Source: Trileptium ribeirensis (lineage: Eukaryota > Nematoda > Enoplea > Enoplida > Thoracostomopsidae). Taken from it: a DNA stretch of 64,000 nucleotides. The stretch is from positions 1 to 64,000 of the forward strand of contig JASANE010018452.1 of the NCBI GenBank assembly GCA_030248225.1, in the 5' to 3' direction. Shown one piece after another: positions 44,482-55,787 of the stretch; positions within the stretch are counted from its first letter, which is position 1, and each line of letters opens with the position of its first letter. The position numbers and the translations under genes were made by a program. Under the pieces are notes generated by a model. That model worked only from the letters and a program-made list of their open reading frames with translations, made no database searches and had not been told where the DNA came from.

Positions 44482-45985
44482 GTAATTTAAATTTGTGTTT
44501 ATAAAGAATTGTTCATTTTGTACGCTGTAGTTTCGGAAGTAATAAGAGTATTCACTACAAACCAATGAAGTTTATTCAATGTTTGTTTCAAAACTATCGT
44601 TGTCGTACCAGAATTTTTTTTAATTCGACATACTTCTTCCTTTTTGTCAGCTCCAAATGACCCAAACTAAAAAGTATCTTTATTTTGAGAGAAGTTGAGT
44701 CCAATGTTCTTGTTCATGAACCAAAACGTTTGAAAAATAATAACACAGCATAAGCAATGCACGAAACCAGAGTATGAGGATAAGGTTCGTTATTTTCCTG
44801 CAGTCACGGTCTGTTTTACGTGCGATAAAAGCCGTTGCTAACAAAGAAATGTGAAGAAGCAATCATCGCAATCATAAAGACACCGCACAACCGTGGTACC
44901 AGGTGAATATAAACGAATTATGTATTTTGACTCAAATGCCTCATCAAAGATGTAAACATTGGCAATATACTATGTTACTATCCTAATCTTATATTTGCAA
45001 TATATGCTTCCTTATATCATATAATTTAGACATGTAGGAAAATTCTTAGATATAAATGAAAAACCTAATGATTGCAAAAAATGGTCATATTTTTGGAACT
45101 GGTTTCCACAAATGCATCCCGAGGCTATTGGTGGCTATTATTGTTTAATTAAGCCGAACTTGATGAAATTTGACTCACTAATTTGACGCTAAACATGTTT
45201 CAAAAGAACATTGAAAATGATTTAGTACCTGTTTTCTGGCTTGACTTTGTACTTCGAATTTTATATTATAATTCGACCCATGCTCCATATTGTTACAGTT
45301 GAAAATAATACAACAACTTCGCATAGAATTTCTAGACTGTGAACAAAAATCTCATTTTGAAATTACCTCTTTCATACCAAATTGATTTTGGTCGTTCTGA
45401 ATTGGGAATTATATCGTTTCTGTTCCAGTCGTTTTGATTCGTGTGGAAACTATTCGGTTACGCAAAATATAGGTTTAAATTGGGGTAATTTCGATTTGAA
45501 AGGATGTATTTAAACAACTGAATTTTTAATAATTTTGTTATCACATCTTTTAATAGCTATCGTATTAGTGTGCTCTCCGTTTCGCATAATCTGCCAATTC
45601 GGTCTACTTGTATCCTGCATTGTGCATCCGAAATCTTTCATCAATATTCACAATAATATATAACCAGTATATCGCAAGCCACGGTTAAACAAATCGGGCG
45701 TGGTTTCATATATAGTTGTCGTTACATGTAATCACCTCTAACAGGCTTTGTGTTTGATGGACTCTACACGCCAGAAATGACTCGCACTTCAAACAAGTGG
45801 CTAGCTTTTCGATTTCGAAACTACTAACTTTTTAAAAGATACTATTTTCACAACAAAACTCTTTCGTGCGAACCGCGAGTGAGCGACATTCAGATTTGGC
45901 TAGTACTATATATACCATTCTATACCCTCCGGAAGACCTGAAGCCTTATTAGTGATAGTCTGATAGGAGTTAAGGAACGTTACTA
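44482..45985 (+). other. First part of helicase intron L-M
   Basis: AT-rich sequence with no recognisable element. The remainder of the intron holds R1 copy f. Confidence 0.4.
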
Positions 45986-45989
45986 TTAT

Positions 45990-47290
45990 GCGTGTCAAGC
46001 TATAACTTATCTAAAGGCACACAAATGAACGGCCAGTAAAATAAGTGCAACTCAGTAGATTCTTCCGGTAATGGAATCCGCCAACCGTCTTCCTTAAACT
46101 CTTTGAAAATCCATGAAAACGTACAGCCATGTTCGATACTGTAATGGTGGCCAGAGTAACTTTTTAGAGCGGAAGCAAAATGCGTGCCATTTGAAAACAA
46201 TGTATAATCAAAAGCTGAAGCAGACTGTATTCAGGAAATGGGGTTCGTTGATCCTAAACCGTAGCCATCCATAAGGGTGGGTTTGTTGTCTCCCGTTAGA
46301 AACCTCAATTTACAGTTGGAAACTTATTTACTTCCTTTTGGGTTCTGCACTGCCAACCCGAAAGCGCGCTGAATACGTTTGCAATTATGTTCAAAATCAC
46401 AAAATTATAAGCAAAAGTAGGGTAAAACGAGTGAAATTATGAGGAAAATTTGGGAACAATAGGGAAAATTATTGATTGCTCCTTTCTGCCCCCTCCCTGC
46501 CGGAACCATCTAAACCCCAGACCGACATGATATGCCCTAACCCATTTGAACTTCGTTGAAAGGGTGCGAAATATTTTTGTTGGAGTCCAGATAGCCAAAA
46601 AATAATTGTATCCAGTAAGCGAAAAACATATAGAGCTTGTGCTTGATGCCCCGAAACCAACAAATAACCAAACAAATGAAGATACACTACGGTCTGTAAA
46701 TTGGATTCATCACCCGTAAAGCCCTGGAAAGCTATAATATAGTCAAGTTGGCCTATATATTATAAAACCATCGTATTCTGCCATGATTTATAACCTTACT
46801 TAAACAAAATCGTGTAAAGTCGCAAATATGTAATAACATGCCAAATTTAAAAAATCGATACTTCTGGCAAGGGTTCGGCGAAATTATTCGGGCCTACAGC
46901 GGCCCAGGGAGTGGTGCCATAAAAACTGTTGTTCAACATAGTTTTAGATTTCGATGAGATGGTTTGGGATAGCGGTAACCTTGAAACCTGTTGAAACCGG
47001 CTACAAAACACTGGTATTGCAAGTTTTGGCAAGGAACACATAAAAATGTTTTCTGACCATTTAGACACAGAAGATGAAATCGTAGCTCTTTGCGTTCATC
47101 TAAATGCAGATTGTCATGGCTTTTACTGTCCTACAAAAAATTATCGAATTCCATCCAGCTGAAGATGAGTTGTGAGTTCCAAAGACAAAAAATTTCACAG
47201 ATTTTCTTCTATTGACCGCTGTGGGATCTCCTTTTGATTCGCTCGTGCCGTTTTAATGAGTGATCTTTAAATCTATGCAGTTTAGGGCTT
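45990..47290 (-). repeat. Dispersed non-coding family R1, copy f (reverse)
   Basis: On the reverse strand it carries, in order, TTCCTTGCCAAAACTTGC, GGCCCGAATAATTTCGCCG, TATCGATTTTTTAAATTTGG, GGTTATTTGTTGGTTTC, CAAAAATATTTCGCACCC and CCCCATTTCCTGAATACAG, each aligning with the forward copies at 39.5 and 55.8 kb. The tidy reverse-strand open frames here (46,000-46,200 and 46,847-47,068) are part of this repeat, not exons. Confidence 0.75.
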
Positions 47291-47850
47291 CATTGAAATT
47301 GTTTAAATTTACTTGTGCCTGTTATTGTTGAATTTCAAATTAATATAAATTTCTATTGAATTCGGTTAAATGAAATCTCAACTATTCACATCAAATGAGT
47401 CTGATACATCGTCCTGACTCATTGCAAAAGTATCACAGTTTTATACAATTTTTCAAGAAATCAAAAATAAATTCAAAACCTACATACATATAAAATACGA
47501 TCACGTATAGTAAGGTTTATAATTTTTGTGTGCTGGTAAAATTTTATAGAATCGGGCGGCCATGTTGCGAATGCCAAAGAAGCCAAACTAGTCCAAATAC
47601 TCACAGAAAAATTAAAATAAAGAGTCAAAATTGACATTTCAATCACTGCCACTAGATCTATCCTACTGCATCCTCACCATGTAACATTTTAGTTAGCCTT
47701 AATTGGACGCCCCTCTGATATTTTGCTGTGTTGACTGATTTCTGAACTATAACTTTGTCTACCAGTTTGTCCACACAAAACTTTGTGCGAAATTCGTGCG
47801 ATATTGTCAGTGATGTGTATAAAACCATGTGAATGATATATCATTTATAG

Positions 47851-48010
47851 CTCACCGAATCCGAGTACTGATCGCTTTCAATTAAGCGACGATAGGTTTA
47901 CTCAGTGGATTGACGAATGTTTACAGTCTATTCAGAATCCGAGTGCTATTCGTGATCATTTTGAATTTCCGTCACTGCTATCCGCAAGACAACGCAAGCT
48001 CATTCACGAA
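47851..48010 (+). CDS. IGHMBP2: SMUBP-2 exon M, R3H domain (first part)
   Basis: Encodes F-T-Q-W-I-D-E-C-L-Q-S-I, then F-E-F-P-S-L-L-S-A-R-Q-R-K-L-I-H-E. The R-x3-H signature is R639 and H643. R3H binds single-stranded nucleic acid. The acceptor is CATTTATAG and the donor GAA|GTAAGC. Ends in phase 0. Confidence 0.93.
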
Positions 48011-48570
48011 GTAAGCTTTTTTCAGCTACTACATTCTTACCACCCGATGCATCGGGTGATAGATGAATGAAAGTAAAAACAAGCCACGGTGCGTAGTGTT
48101 ATAAGCTGCAACAGTCACCGACTGAAATGACTGCTGGTCCGTTATATATTTGTTCGCGACTACCAATCATTTGTCGCTCAAATTAAAAACTCTGCAAAAT
48201 TATTTTCTATATTTATCGTACGTAATCGAAATTCTGTAAATTTGAAATTTATTTAATTGCGCTAAAATCGAAATCGATCGATATTTCAATTATTCAAAAT
48301 CGATCGACATTGAAATGGATCAAAATTTCGTTTATCGAAATCGATCTAAATGTCCATAAATTATTTTGCACTTATTTCTGACCGCAACTGTATAATTAAG
48401 ATAAAGGTAATGTGGAAATGACCGGTGCTTTTCTGATGTTGGTCCTATGCTTGAAACATGTTTGTAATACTGCCAGTCTGGTGTACGCTTGCTCGAAAAC
48501 GGCAGTAATTTTGGCACGTGATGTACATATATTGTGCTTTGCAACAGCTATTTTTACAAAAATATTTCAG

Positions 48571-49365
48571 GAATGTGAGCGCCGTGGTCTTTTCCATCGC
48601 AGTAGTAACGTTGGCGACGAACGCATTTTTACCGTTAGCAGGGTGCCTTTCAGTGACATTCATCAGGTATTAGTACCGCCTCCGAACACGTCGGTTGAGT
48701 GTGGTACTAGCGACATTGTTGGCAAATTATTAACTGCATCGACATGCAACCTATCCAGTGATGAACATACTAAGTCGGCGTGTGGGGTTTCTGAAAACGA
48801 TTCCTCTATTAACGTTAAACAGTGGCTGTGTCCAATTTGTAAACGTAGCATGCCTCAGTCGAATTCTGTAGCACACTATGCGTACTGTGAGCGACAAGAT
48901 ACTGCCGTAAAACAGTCAAATGAGCAAAGTACAAGTCATAATATGAAGCCTCGACAGTCTGGCAGTGGTGTAAAGAAAGCAAAGAAGAAAAATGTTGGCA
49001 AAGCAACGCAGCGAGGTTGTAACGCGATCGACGGTGACAATTTTGATGCGGTTTGCAACGAATTTCAAGCTGAAACAAGTATTTGTGGTCAACCAGGTTG
49101 TAAGCAAAATATTCGTGTACTTGGACAAAAATGCTCATTCTGCGCTCCGCTGTACTGCTTCCGTCATGCACCGCCTGAAGCTCACGGCTGCTCAAAGCGT
49201 TCCAAAGCTAAGGTGCAGCTGGTAACGGCTGGCGAACTATTCTCACCGCCTGCAAAATTGTCGAACGAAAAGAGGCAGCTACTACAACGAAAACTTGACT
49301 CGAAACTAGATAAAGCGCGGGCTAAAAGAACAGCAACAGCTAATGCTAGAGGTAGTGCTGCATAA
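48571..49365 (+). CDS. IGHMBP2: SMUBP-2 exon N, end of R3H, C2HC finger, AN1 finger, stop
   Basis: The acceptor is AATATTTCAG. R3H is completed by G-L-F-H-R-S-S and R-I-F-T-V-S-R-V (residues 645-670). Residues 729-752 (W-L-C-P-I-C ... H-Y-A-Y-C) form a C2HC finger with C731, C734, H746 and C750, similar to RAD18-type UBZ4. A Lys-rich nuclear-signal-like stretch follows (K-K-A-K-K-K). The AN1 finger spans C816 to C851 (C816, C821, C832, C835, C840, H843, H849, C851) and ends H-G-C as in human. The C-terminus is a charged helix (Q-R-K-L-D-S-K-L-D-K). TAA at 49,363. The frame also runs upstream of 48,571 through the intron, but family alignment and phase support this start. Confidence 0.95.
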   Translation, partial: ECERRGLFHRSSNVGDERIFTVSRVPFSDIHQVLVPPPNTSVECGTSDIVGKLLTASTCNLSSDEHTKSACGVSENDSSINVKQWLCPICKRSMPQSNSVAHYAYCERQDTAVKQSNEQSTSHNMKPRQSGSGVKKAKKKNVGKATQRGCNAIDGDNFDAVCNEFQAETSICGQPGCKQNIRVLGQKCSFCAPLYCFRHAPPEAHGCSKRSKAKVQLVTAGELFSPPAKLSNEKRQLLQRKLDSKLDKARAKRTATANARGSAA

Positions 49366-49784
49366 TCGGCGTTTTGAAATTGTTGTTCTATGAGTCTATT
49401 ATTCGTACTAGATAATAGTTCTGATGATGTCGACGAGTATATAAGTCTTCATATTGCTGCATAGATGCCAGTGTCGTCCACTACATTTTAGATAAGAATT
49501 GTGCTCTGAGTTCGTTTCAGTTTCAACTTTGTGTGTTTTTGTATTGGAAAATGTAACTTTTGCCAAAGTCGTCATGGTCTAATAGTAGTAGCTATATTAA
49601 ATAGTTGGATAACTAAATGTGCATTAATTTAATAACCTATTAAGTTTAACGTTATGTAACTATACATACTTCGGGGAAACGACCAAATTTAGAAATTTAA
49701 GGTCATCAGACAGTTTGATTGGTTGTTCTGTTTCTAGCTACATACTCAATCGTTCTGTTTGATGTGGTTTGTTTTGTGTTTCAG

Positions 49785-49853
49785 AATATAGATGACAGCC
49801 GTAGTCGAGATTCTCAAGCTGCAGACGCAAAACTGGTGGGTTCCCTAGTTTAG
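49785..49853 (+). other. Possible alternative terminal exon
   Basis: A strong acceptor (GTTTTGTGTTTCAG) is followed by 22 open codons (N-I-D-D-S-R-S-R-D-S-Q-A-A-D) and TAG. Its phase 0 start is compatible with splicing from exon M, which would remove the zinc fingers. It could equally be a chance site in the 3' flank. Confidence 0.2.
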
Positions 49854-51060
49854 GTTGTGTGTTTGATATAGCTTCCTTGTTTATTTTAATATGTTGACAA
49901 AATTGTCCTTAGCACGCGATAACGAAATTAATTACAGTACACGCCAGAAGTCACAGTCGCATTTCGAGCGAGCGAGTCGCGAATAATCGACAATGATTTT
50001 TGGTAGGTACTGCACTATGCTTAGCTGCTTAATAATAATTATTCATAAAAAATATTCAGACCCAGGGTGTCGCCTTTGCATGTATAGGCTAATGAAAGAT
50101 AAATTTGTGAATGTTGAAAGCACAGATTAAAATTTCATTCAGTTACGTGAAGTTTTATAAGTTTGAATAATATTACATTGTTACGCTTGCGCAATGTGTA
50201 GAAACATTTGTTTAAAATCAGTTTCGAATTCCCATACCCTGAAATGAAAGGCATTTACGCATTAGGCATATTTATGGCAAAAATGTTCGACTCTCTTGTC
50301 TTACCCATGGTGCTCCGCAGCATCTACAACATTTTCCCGACGAATATATTTATATAAATATTCGAACGAACGGCTAAGGAGCTTGGTGAATGGTGCCGAA
50401 GGCAACCTTTAGGAACAAGAAATAAAAAAGCTTGTAAAATATATCGCAAAAAATGCCTAGATGGGCTGAGCCGATTGGTGCCAAAATTATCGATATATGC
50501 GTTTCAGATGTACTAATTTCGAGATGGAATGGGTAAAAGACCCCAAAGCTATGAACACGTCGATATGTATAAGTGGCAAGTCGCGCTCAGTTACGTTAAA
50601 CGATAGATGACTAAACAAAATACATATAATTATAAATGTGCAAGAATAGATATAAGGTATTTTAAAAAACTTAAAATTGACATTAATTTCATAGCTAGTG
50701 CTTAAGTCGAGTTGGCGAAATTTTATTACAGCGGCTTTACATGAACGGATAGGTCATTATAATGCCTATTTATTTTACAATTCATGATCCTAATCTGTAT
50801 ATGCATCTCGGTCAAATGATTTCTCTCTGTATATCCATTATAATTAGAACGCCTTTCACTGGTTCACGAAACATTATTTCAAATCCACGAAGCTTTATTA
50901 CTATCCGATTCGATTGCTTTTGGCTCAATTTTTCACAGCGTATGTGTTCTTAATAGTTCGCGTCTTCATAGCCGAAACTCCATTTTAGACCATATCTCAG
51001 TGATTGAAACTGTCATGCTATAAACTTTTAAATAATTTGCCGGATTTATCCTAAAATGAT
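49854..51060. other. 3' flank of the helicase gene
   Basis: AT-rich, with only short interrupted frames. No clear AATAAA polyadenylation signal was picked out, and no element is supported. Confidence 0.4.
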
Positions 51061-51063
51061 GTT

Positions 51064-51474
51064 TATGCGCGACTAAACTGAAAATGACCCCGCTGACCAT
51101 CCTATTGTTTTTTGTAAAAATTTTCACCGCCGAACATTTTCTTGTTGGTCAGAAAGTGCTACATTTTGTTCGTGAACAGAATTTTGTCGAGTTTGTATTA
51201 ACAAGGGTTCGCGCAATATAATTGATAAATAATATGATTGTCCCGTTTATGACGTCACAGTTACATTATATTTTTTCGCGAACAGAGGCGCATCCTGTTT
51301 CGACGCTATGAAATATTACGGAATTGTCATAACCCGAATGAAAACCTTTAAATCTGCGCTAGCAGTTAATCGAATCGAATACCCTGTTTGTTTCGTAACA
51401 ATGCATATGGATTCGACATCGGGAATTGCAAAATAGGATGGTTAGCGGAGTCACTTTAAGTTTAGTCGTGCACT
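51064..51474 (-). mobile_element. Inverted-repeat element family M1, copy at 51 kb (~410 bp)
   Basis: The left end TTATGCGCGACTAAACTGAA with CCCGCTGACCATCCTATTG is mirrored at the right by AAATAGGATGGTTAGCGGAG and TTTAGTCGTGCA. The reverse complement aligns along its whole length with copy 1 at 4.7 kb. No open frame; the best preserved member. Confidence 0.88.
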
Positions 51475-51720
51475 ACAGCGTGTCTTAATATTCTGTCGCG
51501 TAACTACGTTTAACGTCGTACAGAGGCGAGTGTATTCGTGTAGTGGGCGCCGCGCCGGCCGATAAATTTTTAGGCTAGTGTCCTATGGTGCTGCATTACC
51601 GAAGAACAGTAAATAAATATAATTTGCATGCTACATTTTTAGGTATATATTGATGATGTACAAAATTTCAATTGCTGATTTTGGGTCTTAAGCCATGTGT
51701 TCGATAATATACAGTAGTAT

Positions 51721-52300
51721 ATACTTCATTAATATACGCATTCATACACGGTTTCAAGAAAAACCGTAATTACTTTACAGTTTATCGCAACTAATATTTA
51801 ATTTATCCCAACTAGCTTTAATAAAACATTTTACATGCTACAACGATAGCCGTACGTCTATATTTATACTTCATTAATATACGCATTCATACACGGTTTC
51901 AAGAAAAACCGTAATTACTTTACAGTTTATCGCAACTAATATTTAATTTATCCCAACTAGCTTTAATAAAACATTTTACATGCTACAATGATAGCAGTAC
52001 GTAGCTATTTATACTTCATTAATATACGCATTCATACACGGTTTCAAGAAAAACCGTAATTACTTTACAGTTTATCGCAACCAATAGTTAATTTATCCCA
52101 ACTAGCTTTAATAAAACATTTTACATGCTACAACGATAGCCGTACGTAGCTATTTATACTTCATTAATATACGCATTCATACACGGTTTAAAGAAAAACC
52201 GTAATTACTTTACAGTTTATCGCAGCTAATATTTAATTTATTCCAACTAGCTTTAATAAAACATTTTACATGCTACAACGATAGCTGTACGTAGCTATTT
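51721..52300. repeat. 145 bp tandem array, four copies
   Basis: Units starting ATACTTCATTAATATACGCA begin at 51,721, 51,866, 52,011 and 52,156, exactly 145 bases apart, 580 bases in all. Differences are few (for example TATAGC against TAGCAG variants near the unit end). Non-coding. Confidence 0.98.
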
Positions 52301-52585
52301 AGGCTCTAACATCTGTGTAGGATTTGGCGCTACTTGGAAATTTTCTATTTCGGCATAAAATGCGGTTTGATGAATCCAAGAGCTTTGCCACGCTCCATTT
52401 TCAGGTAACAGAGTCCAGCTGTCAGGTTCCAAAATATTTCGATATATCCTGTATTTATATGCAGCGTAGCCTGCTGCAAGGATACATAGGCTAGCAAAAA
52501 GTGGCAATAATGTAATGCGGAAAACGTGACGTGGAAGTAAAGATTTGTAACTTTTGGTTGAGAACAGGTCACACCAAACGTTAAT
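52295..52585 (-). CDS. Candidate terminal exon, small membrane-anchored protein
   Basis: A reverse-strand frame of up to 96 codons ends at TAG (52,295-52,297), right at the edge of the 145 bp array. It contains a hydrophobic segment (L-L-P-L-F-A-S-L-C-I-L-A-A-G-Y-A-A-Y) followed by soluble sequence (D-S-W-T-L-L-P-E-N-G-A-W-Q-S-S-W). There is no ATG near its start, so if real it is a terminal exon; acceptors such as CTTTTTGCTAG (near 52,490) could define its beginning. Not recognised, and may be chance. Confidence 0.3.
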   Translation of the reverse strand: MNVWCDLFSTKSYKSLLPRHVFRITLLPLFASLCILAAGYAAYKYRIYRNILEPDSWTLLPENGAWQSSWIHQTAFYAEIENFQVAPNPTQMLEPK

Positions 52586-52954
52586 TCACTCGCCGCTGCT
52601 GCGTTTATTTGAAGTGTTCGATAGAAGCGCTGTAATTATATATATACACAAAATTGCCCGTAGTTGAAACTTAGTTTATGTGGTTATAAGCCCACGATAG
52701 TCTCTTTTCTATCGGGTTCAGCCGATTGTGAGTGCACTTTCAAAATCCAAGTTTTGCGAGTACTATTTAAAGATTAAAATATTGTTTATTTTATACTCGA
52801 ATTTGCTAGCTCCAAGTATTTATATTTTATATGTTGTTATGTTTTTCCAATCAAGCTGCTAGTTTCAACCCAACGGTCATAGTGTAGCTTGTAGTATATT
52901 TCAGGCAGCAATAGTGGCTCGTATATATATCCTACTTACTGGTTTAGGACAGAA

Positions 52955-53180
52955 ACGTTATGTTATTCCACACCTCAAATAATACGTAATAATGACAAGA
53001 TTGTACATGTATTGAAAAGGTTTGGCAGTAGTAAACTTTGAAGTAATATAATTAACGTTTGTATGTCCCGTATCGAAATCAAATTGTACGTATGACAGCC
53101 ACAGCGCGCGCCTTCCTGTTCCGTACACTGGCCGGCCGACTTCAAAGATAATGGCGATCATATAGCAAATATCACTGTTT
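52955..53180 (-). CDS. Candidate exon upstream of the 52.3 kb frame
   Basis: After a GATACCGCAG acceptor on the reverse strand, an open frame encodes M-I-A-I-I-F-E-V-G-R-P-V-Y-G-T-G-R-R-A-L and W-L-S-Y-V-Q-F-D-F-D-T-G-H. Its composition looks protein-like, but no family is recognised and no unambiguous donor was chosen. It could belong with the candidate at 52.3-52.6 kb. Confidence 0.22.
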
Positions 53181-53194
53181 TTCTGCGGTATCAC

Positions 53195-55036
53195 TTAAAT
53201 TTTAAAATTAATATGATCGATTCAAGTAATTATTTCTGGACGTAATAGAAATGAATCAAATGTGCTACAGTATATGTTATATGTTGTGCTCCGTGCACTG
53301 ATGTGCTTTGAATACAGCAACACTTCTTGTTATCAAGGACTTATATATGTGTTTGTTTTTACGCCATTATTTTTGTTGTACAGTTTTCGGTTGAATTTTA
53401 TAGTTCTATTTTAATAAAGTGTTGAAAATTTAATGATATAAAACTGAGCTTCTATTGCATTTTAAGTTACCATCACATTTATAAGTATAGGGACATTACC
53501 TAAGATAACGAACGTTCCAAAACAATGTTGAATGTTAGTTTTTGTAATAACTCAAAGCTGCATAGGCGTGTAAGTATAGTAAGTGTGCCTAATGTGAACC
53601 ACGTTTTGCCGAACAATATTGCTAAATACTCCGCTTTAAATTTAAACAACTGTATCATAAGAACAACTTTACTGAACAAAGCAAGATTTTAATACCATCT
53701 TCATACAACGTTTTTCATCATAACCTCTGGGTTTGGGGGCCTTTCGTTTAAAGATGAACCACTGGCAGGACTTTAAAGACAAAAAATCTAGCCATGGTGC
53801 GGATTAGGGTTGATTTCCCAATGTGAACCACTGCTGTCTTAAAGTGAACCAGGCTCGTTCTAAAGTGCACCAATATAATTATATATTTGTTTTTGTACTG
53901 AAACACACAGATATATACATAACCGTAGTCCAATAATCGAGGTAATCTATCATTAGTTAGTCACGTACCCCCTATGTGCATGTATGATAAAGTACATTTA
54001 TGGATAACGAAATGTAGAGGACAATTTGGAGTCTTTTCGGTTTAGCCCTCCCAGTCCGAATTTGATCAACTTGGAAGAAATATAGAATTTCACCACCATT
54101 CGATCCAGCTCGACGAGAATGGATTAAACGACTAAGGTTTAGGTTTAGCCTTGGGATTTCACATTAATGAAAATAACTTTTTATCCGATGACTTGATTAA
54201 CCCTTATCCGTTCAGCGGTTCCCAGAGTTCTTTTCCAAGTACTCAAGTATTAGCCATATATAGCTAATGAACTTGAGACCCAGAGACAGCAGTCATAACA
54301 AAAGAACTGTGTAAATGATTTGCTTGTTAAACATTATTCGTGGGCTACTTCAGTAATCACTGTTGTAGACGAAGCAATATTTAAGCCCGAGTCACCTTTT
54401 GGGACCTATATAGTAGTATGCATCTGCTATTATAATAAGTAAGCTAGGGTGTGTAGGCCCCTAACCTTAAGGCTAACTATTGCCAGTGGACGACTTTAAG
54501 ATGAAAACGCCGACCTGTAATGATTTGGTAATGCCTGCAAACTTTCCTGTTGTTTATTGCAAACTGCAAATTGTTTATTCGGAACTGTGTAGCCTTCTAT
54601 TTACAATATGTTGGTTTTATACACCGTTGTCTGCAGGTCATAAGTTCGATAGCTATGCTATTGGTTGATTAACAGTCGGTATTGAAGTCTGTCACTGAAA
54701 ATTGAGTGTATTTATGTCTATATAAGCAGTAAAATGACGTGTGTATTGATATGTATCCGATACAGTTTTTAGCGCCATTAACGTTGTAAAGGACCCTTCA
54801 TATGGAAGTTTTGTTAAGTTTTTGGTTGGTATGTATGTTTTGCTAATAATCTAGTGGCGTTAAATCACTAGTGCTTAAAAATGATTATTATTAGTAATGC
54901 TTAAAAATAATGTTTATTGCTTAAAAAATAGTACATACGCAGCCAGAAACATATATTATCCTAAGCTGTTATGACAGTAATTTTCAGTAACTGATTTTGG
55001 CGTTGGCCAGTCGTCCACTCCATAAAAACAGAGGCG
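53195..55036. other. AT-rich stretch, nothing recognised
   Basis: Short interrupted frames only. The 62-codon frame at 54,480 has no recognisable features. Confidence 0.4.
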
Positions 55037-55344
55037 ACCAACCAGTGATGCATTCATTGTGACCAAGTTACACGATAGCCTGACGGAACAAAAGCTCTTC
55101 GAAATCAACTTTTACATATAACAAGTTTCTTAATGCTCAACGCATGTTTATAAAAGTGCTACAAGTTGAGGGGTAATCGACTACATATTAACCAACCAGT
55201 GATGCATTCATTGTGACCAAGTTACACGATAGCCTGACGGAACAAAAGCTCTTCGAAATCAACTTTTACATATAACAAGTTTCTTAATGCTCAACGCATG
55301 TTTATAAAAGTGCTACAAGTTGAGGGGTAATCGACTACATATTA
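55037..55344. repeat. Exact 154 bp tandem duplication
   Basis: The block starting ACCAACCAGTGATGCATTC at 55,037 is repeated without any difference from 55,191. Perfect identity in an otherwise decayed region points to a very recent duplication or an assembly artefact. Confidence 0.97.
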
Positions 55345-55787
55345 ATATTAATCAAATATTTATTACCAAAGCCGATAAAGGAATACTTATCCGCCTTTCT
55401 GGATCTGACTTATTATGATATCTTTATGGCCGTAAGAAAAGAAATTTTGCATTTCACAGCAAATAGACTGGGATATTTTCAATTGGAGACAATTCTCCCA
55501 GAGATTTCCGCAAATTAATAACGTATATGTTGGGTTTGCGATTGAGATATCACTTTGGGGCGCCTGCTACTGACTATCGGTGTAATTCGCGCGAACGCGC
55601 GAAGTTGACATTGTAGTCTATGTGTAATGATTGACGAGATAAATTTATTGAAATATATTCTTGAAAGCTTAAAACATAAATTCGCCGGGTTAAAGAAAAA
55701 ATTGTATATATGTTTGTAGTTCTAGACAAGATGCCTTCTTTAGTACTTTTTCTGCCACAAGCTATATATATATTAAAATTTAAATTT

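Larger units (their letters stand above)
22425..49365 (+). other. IGHMBP2: Gene span: SMUBP-2/IGHMBP2 helicase, 14 exons placed
   Basis: Fourteen exons join with consistent phases into 908 codons plus stop. Residue numbers used in the exon entries count from the first complete codon of the first placed exon. The order is: end of the N-terminal region, RecA1 (motifs I, Ia, II, III), RecA2 (IV, V, VI), a Ser-rich linker, R3H, a C2HC finger, a basic stretch and an AN1 finger. Known orthologues (human is 993 residues) are ATP-dependent 5'-3' DNA/RNA helicases linked to ribosomes, tRNA and translation. The N-terminal ~150-170 residues were not found. Introns total over 24 kb and hold most of the transposon relics in the window. 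No promoter was identified. Confidence 0.96.

Noticed and set aside
45990..47068. Reverse-strand frames resembling exons (46,000-46,200 with a good acceptor; 46,847-47,068)
   Set aside because: Both align with the non-coding R1 repeat copies at 39.5 and 55.8 kb, where the frames are not kept open.
48412..48570. Upstream extension of the last helicase frame to an ATG at 48,412
   Set aside because: It passes through the intron and its TTTCAG acceptor; alignment to the R3H domain and the phase of exon M support a start at 48,571.
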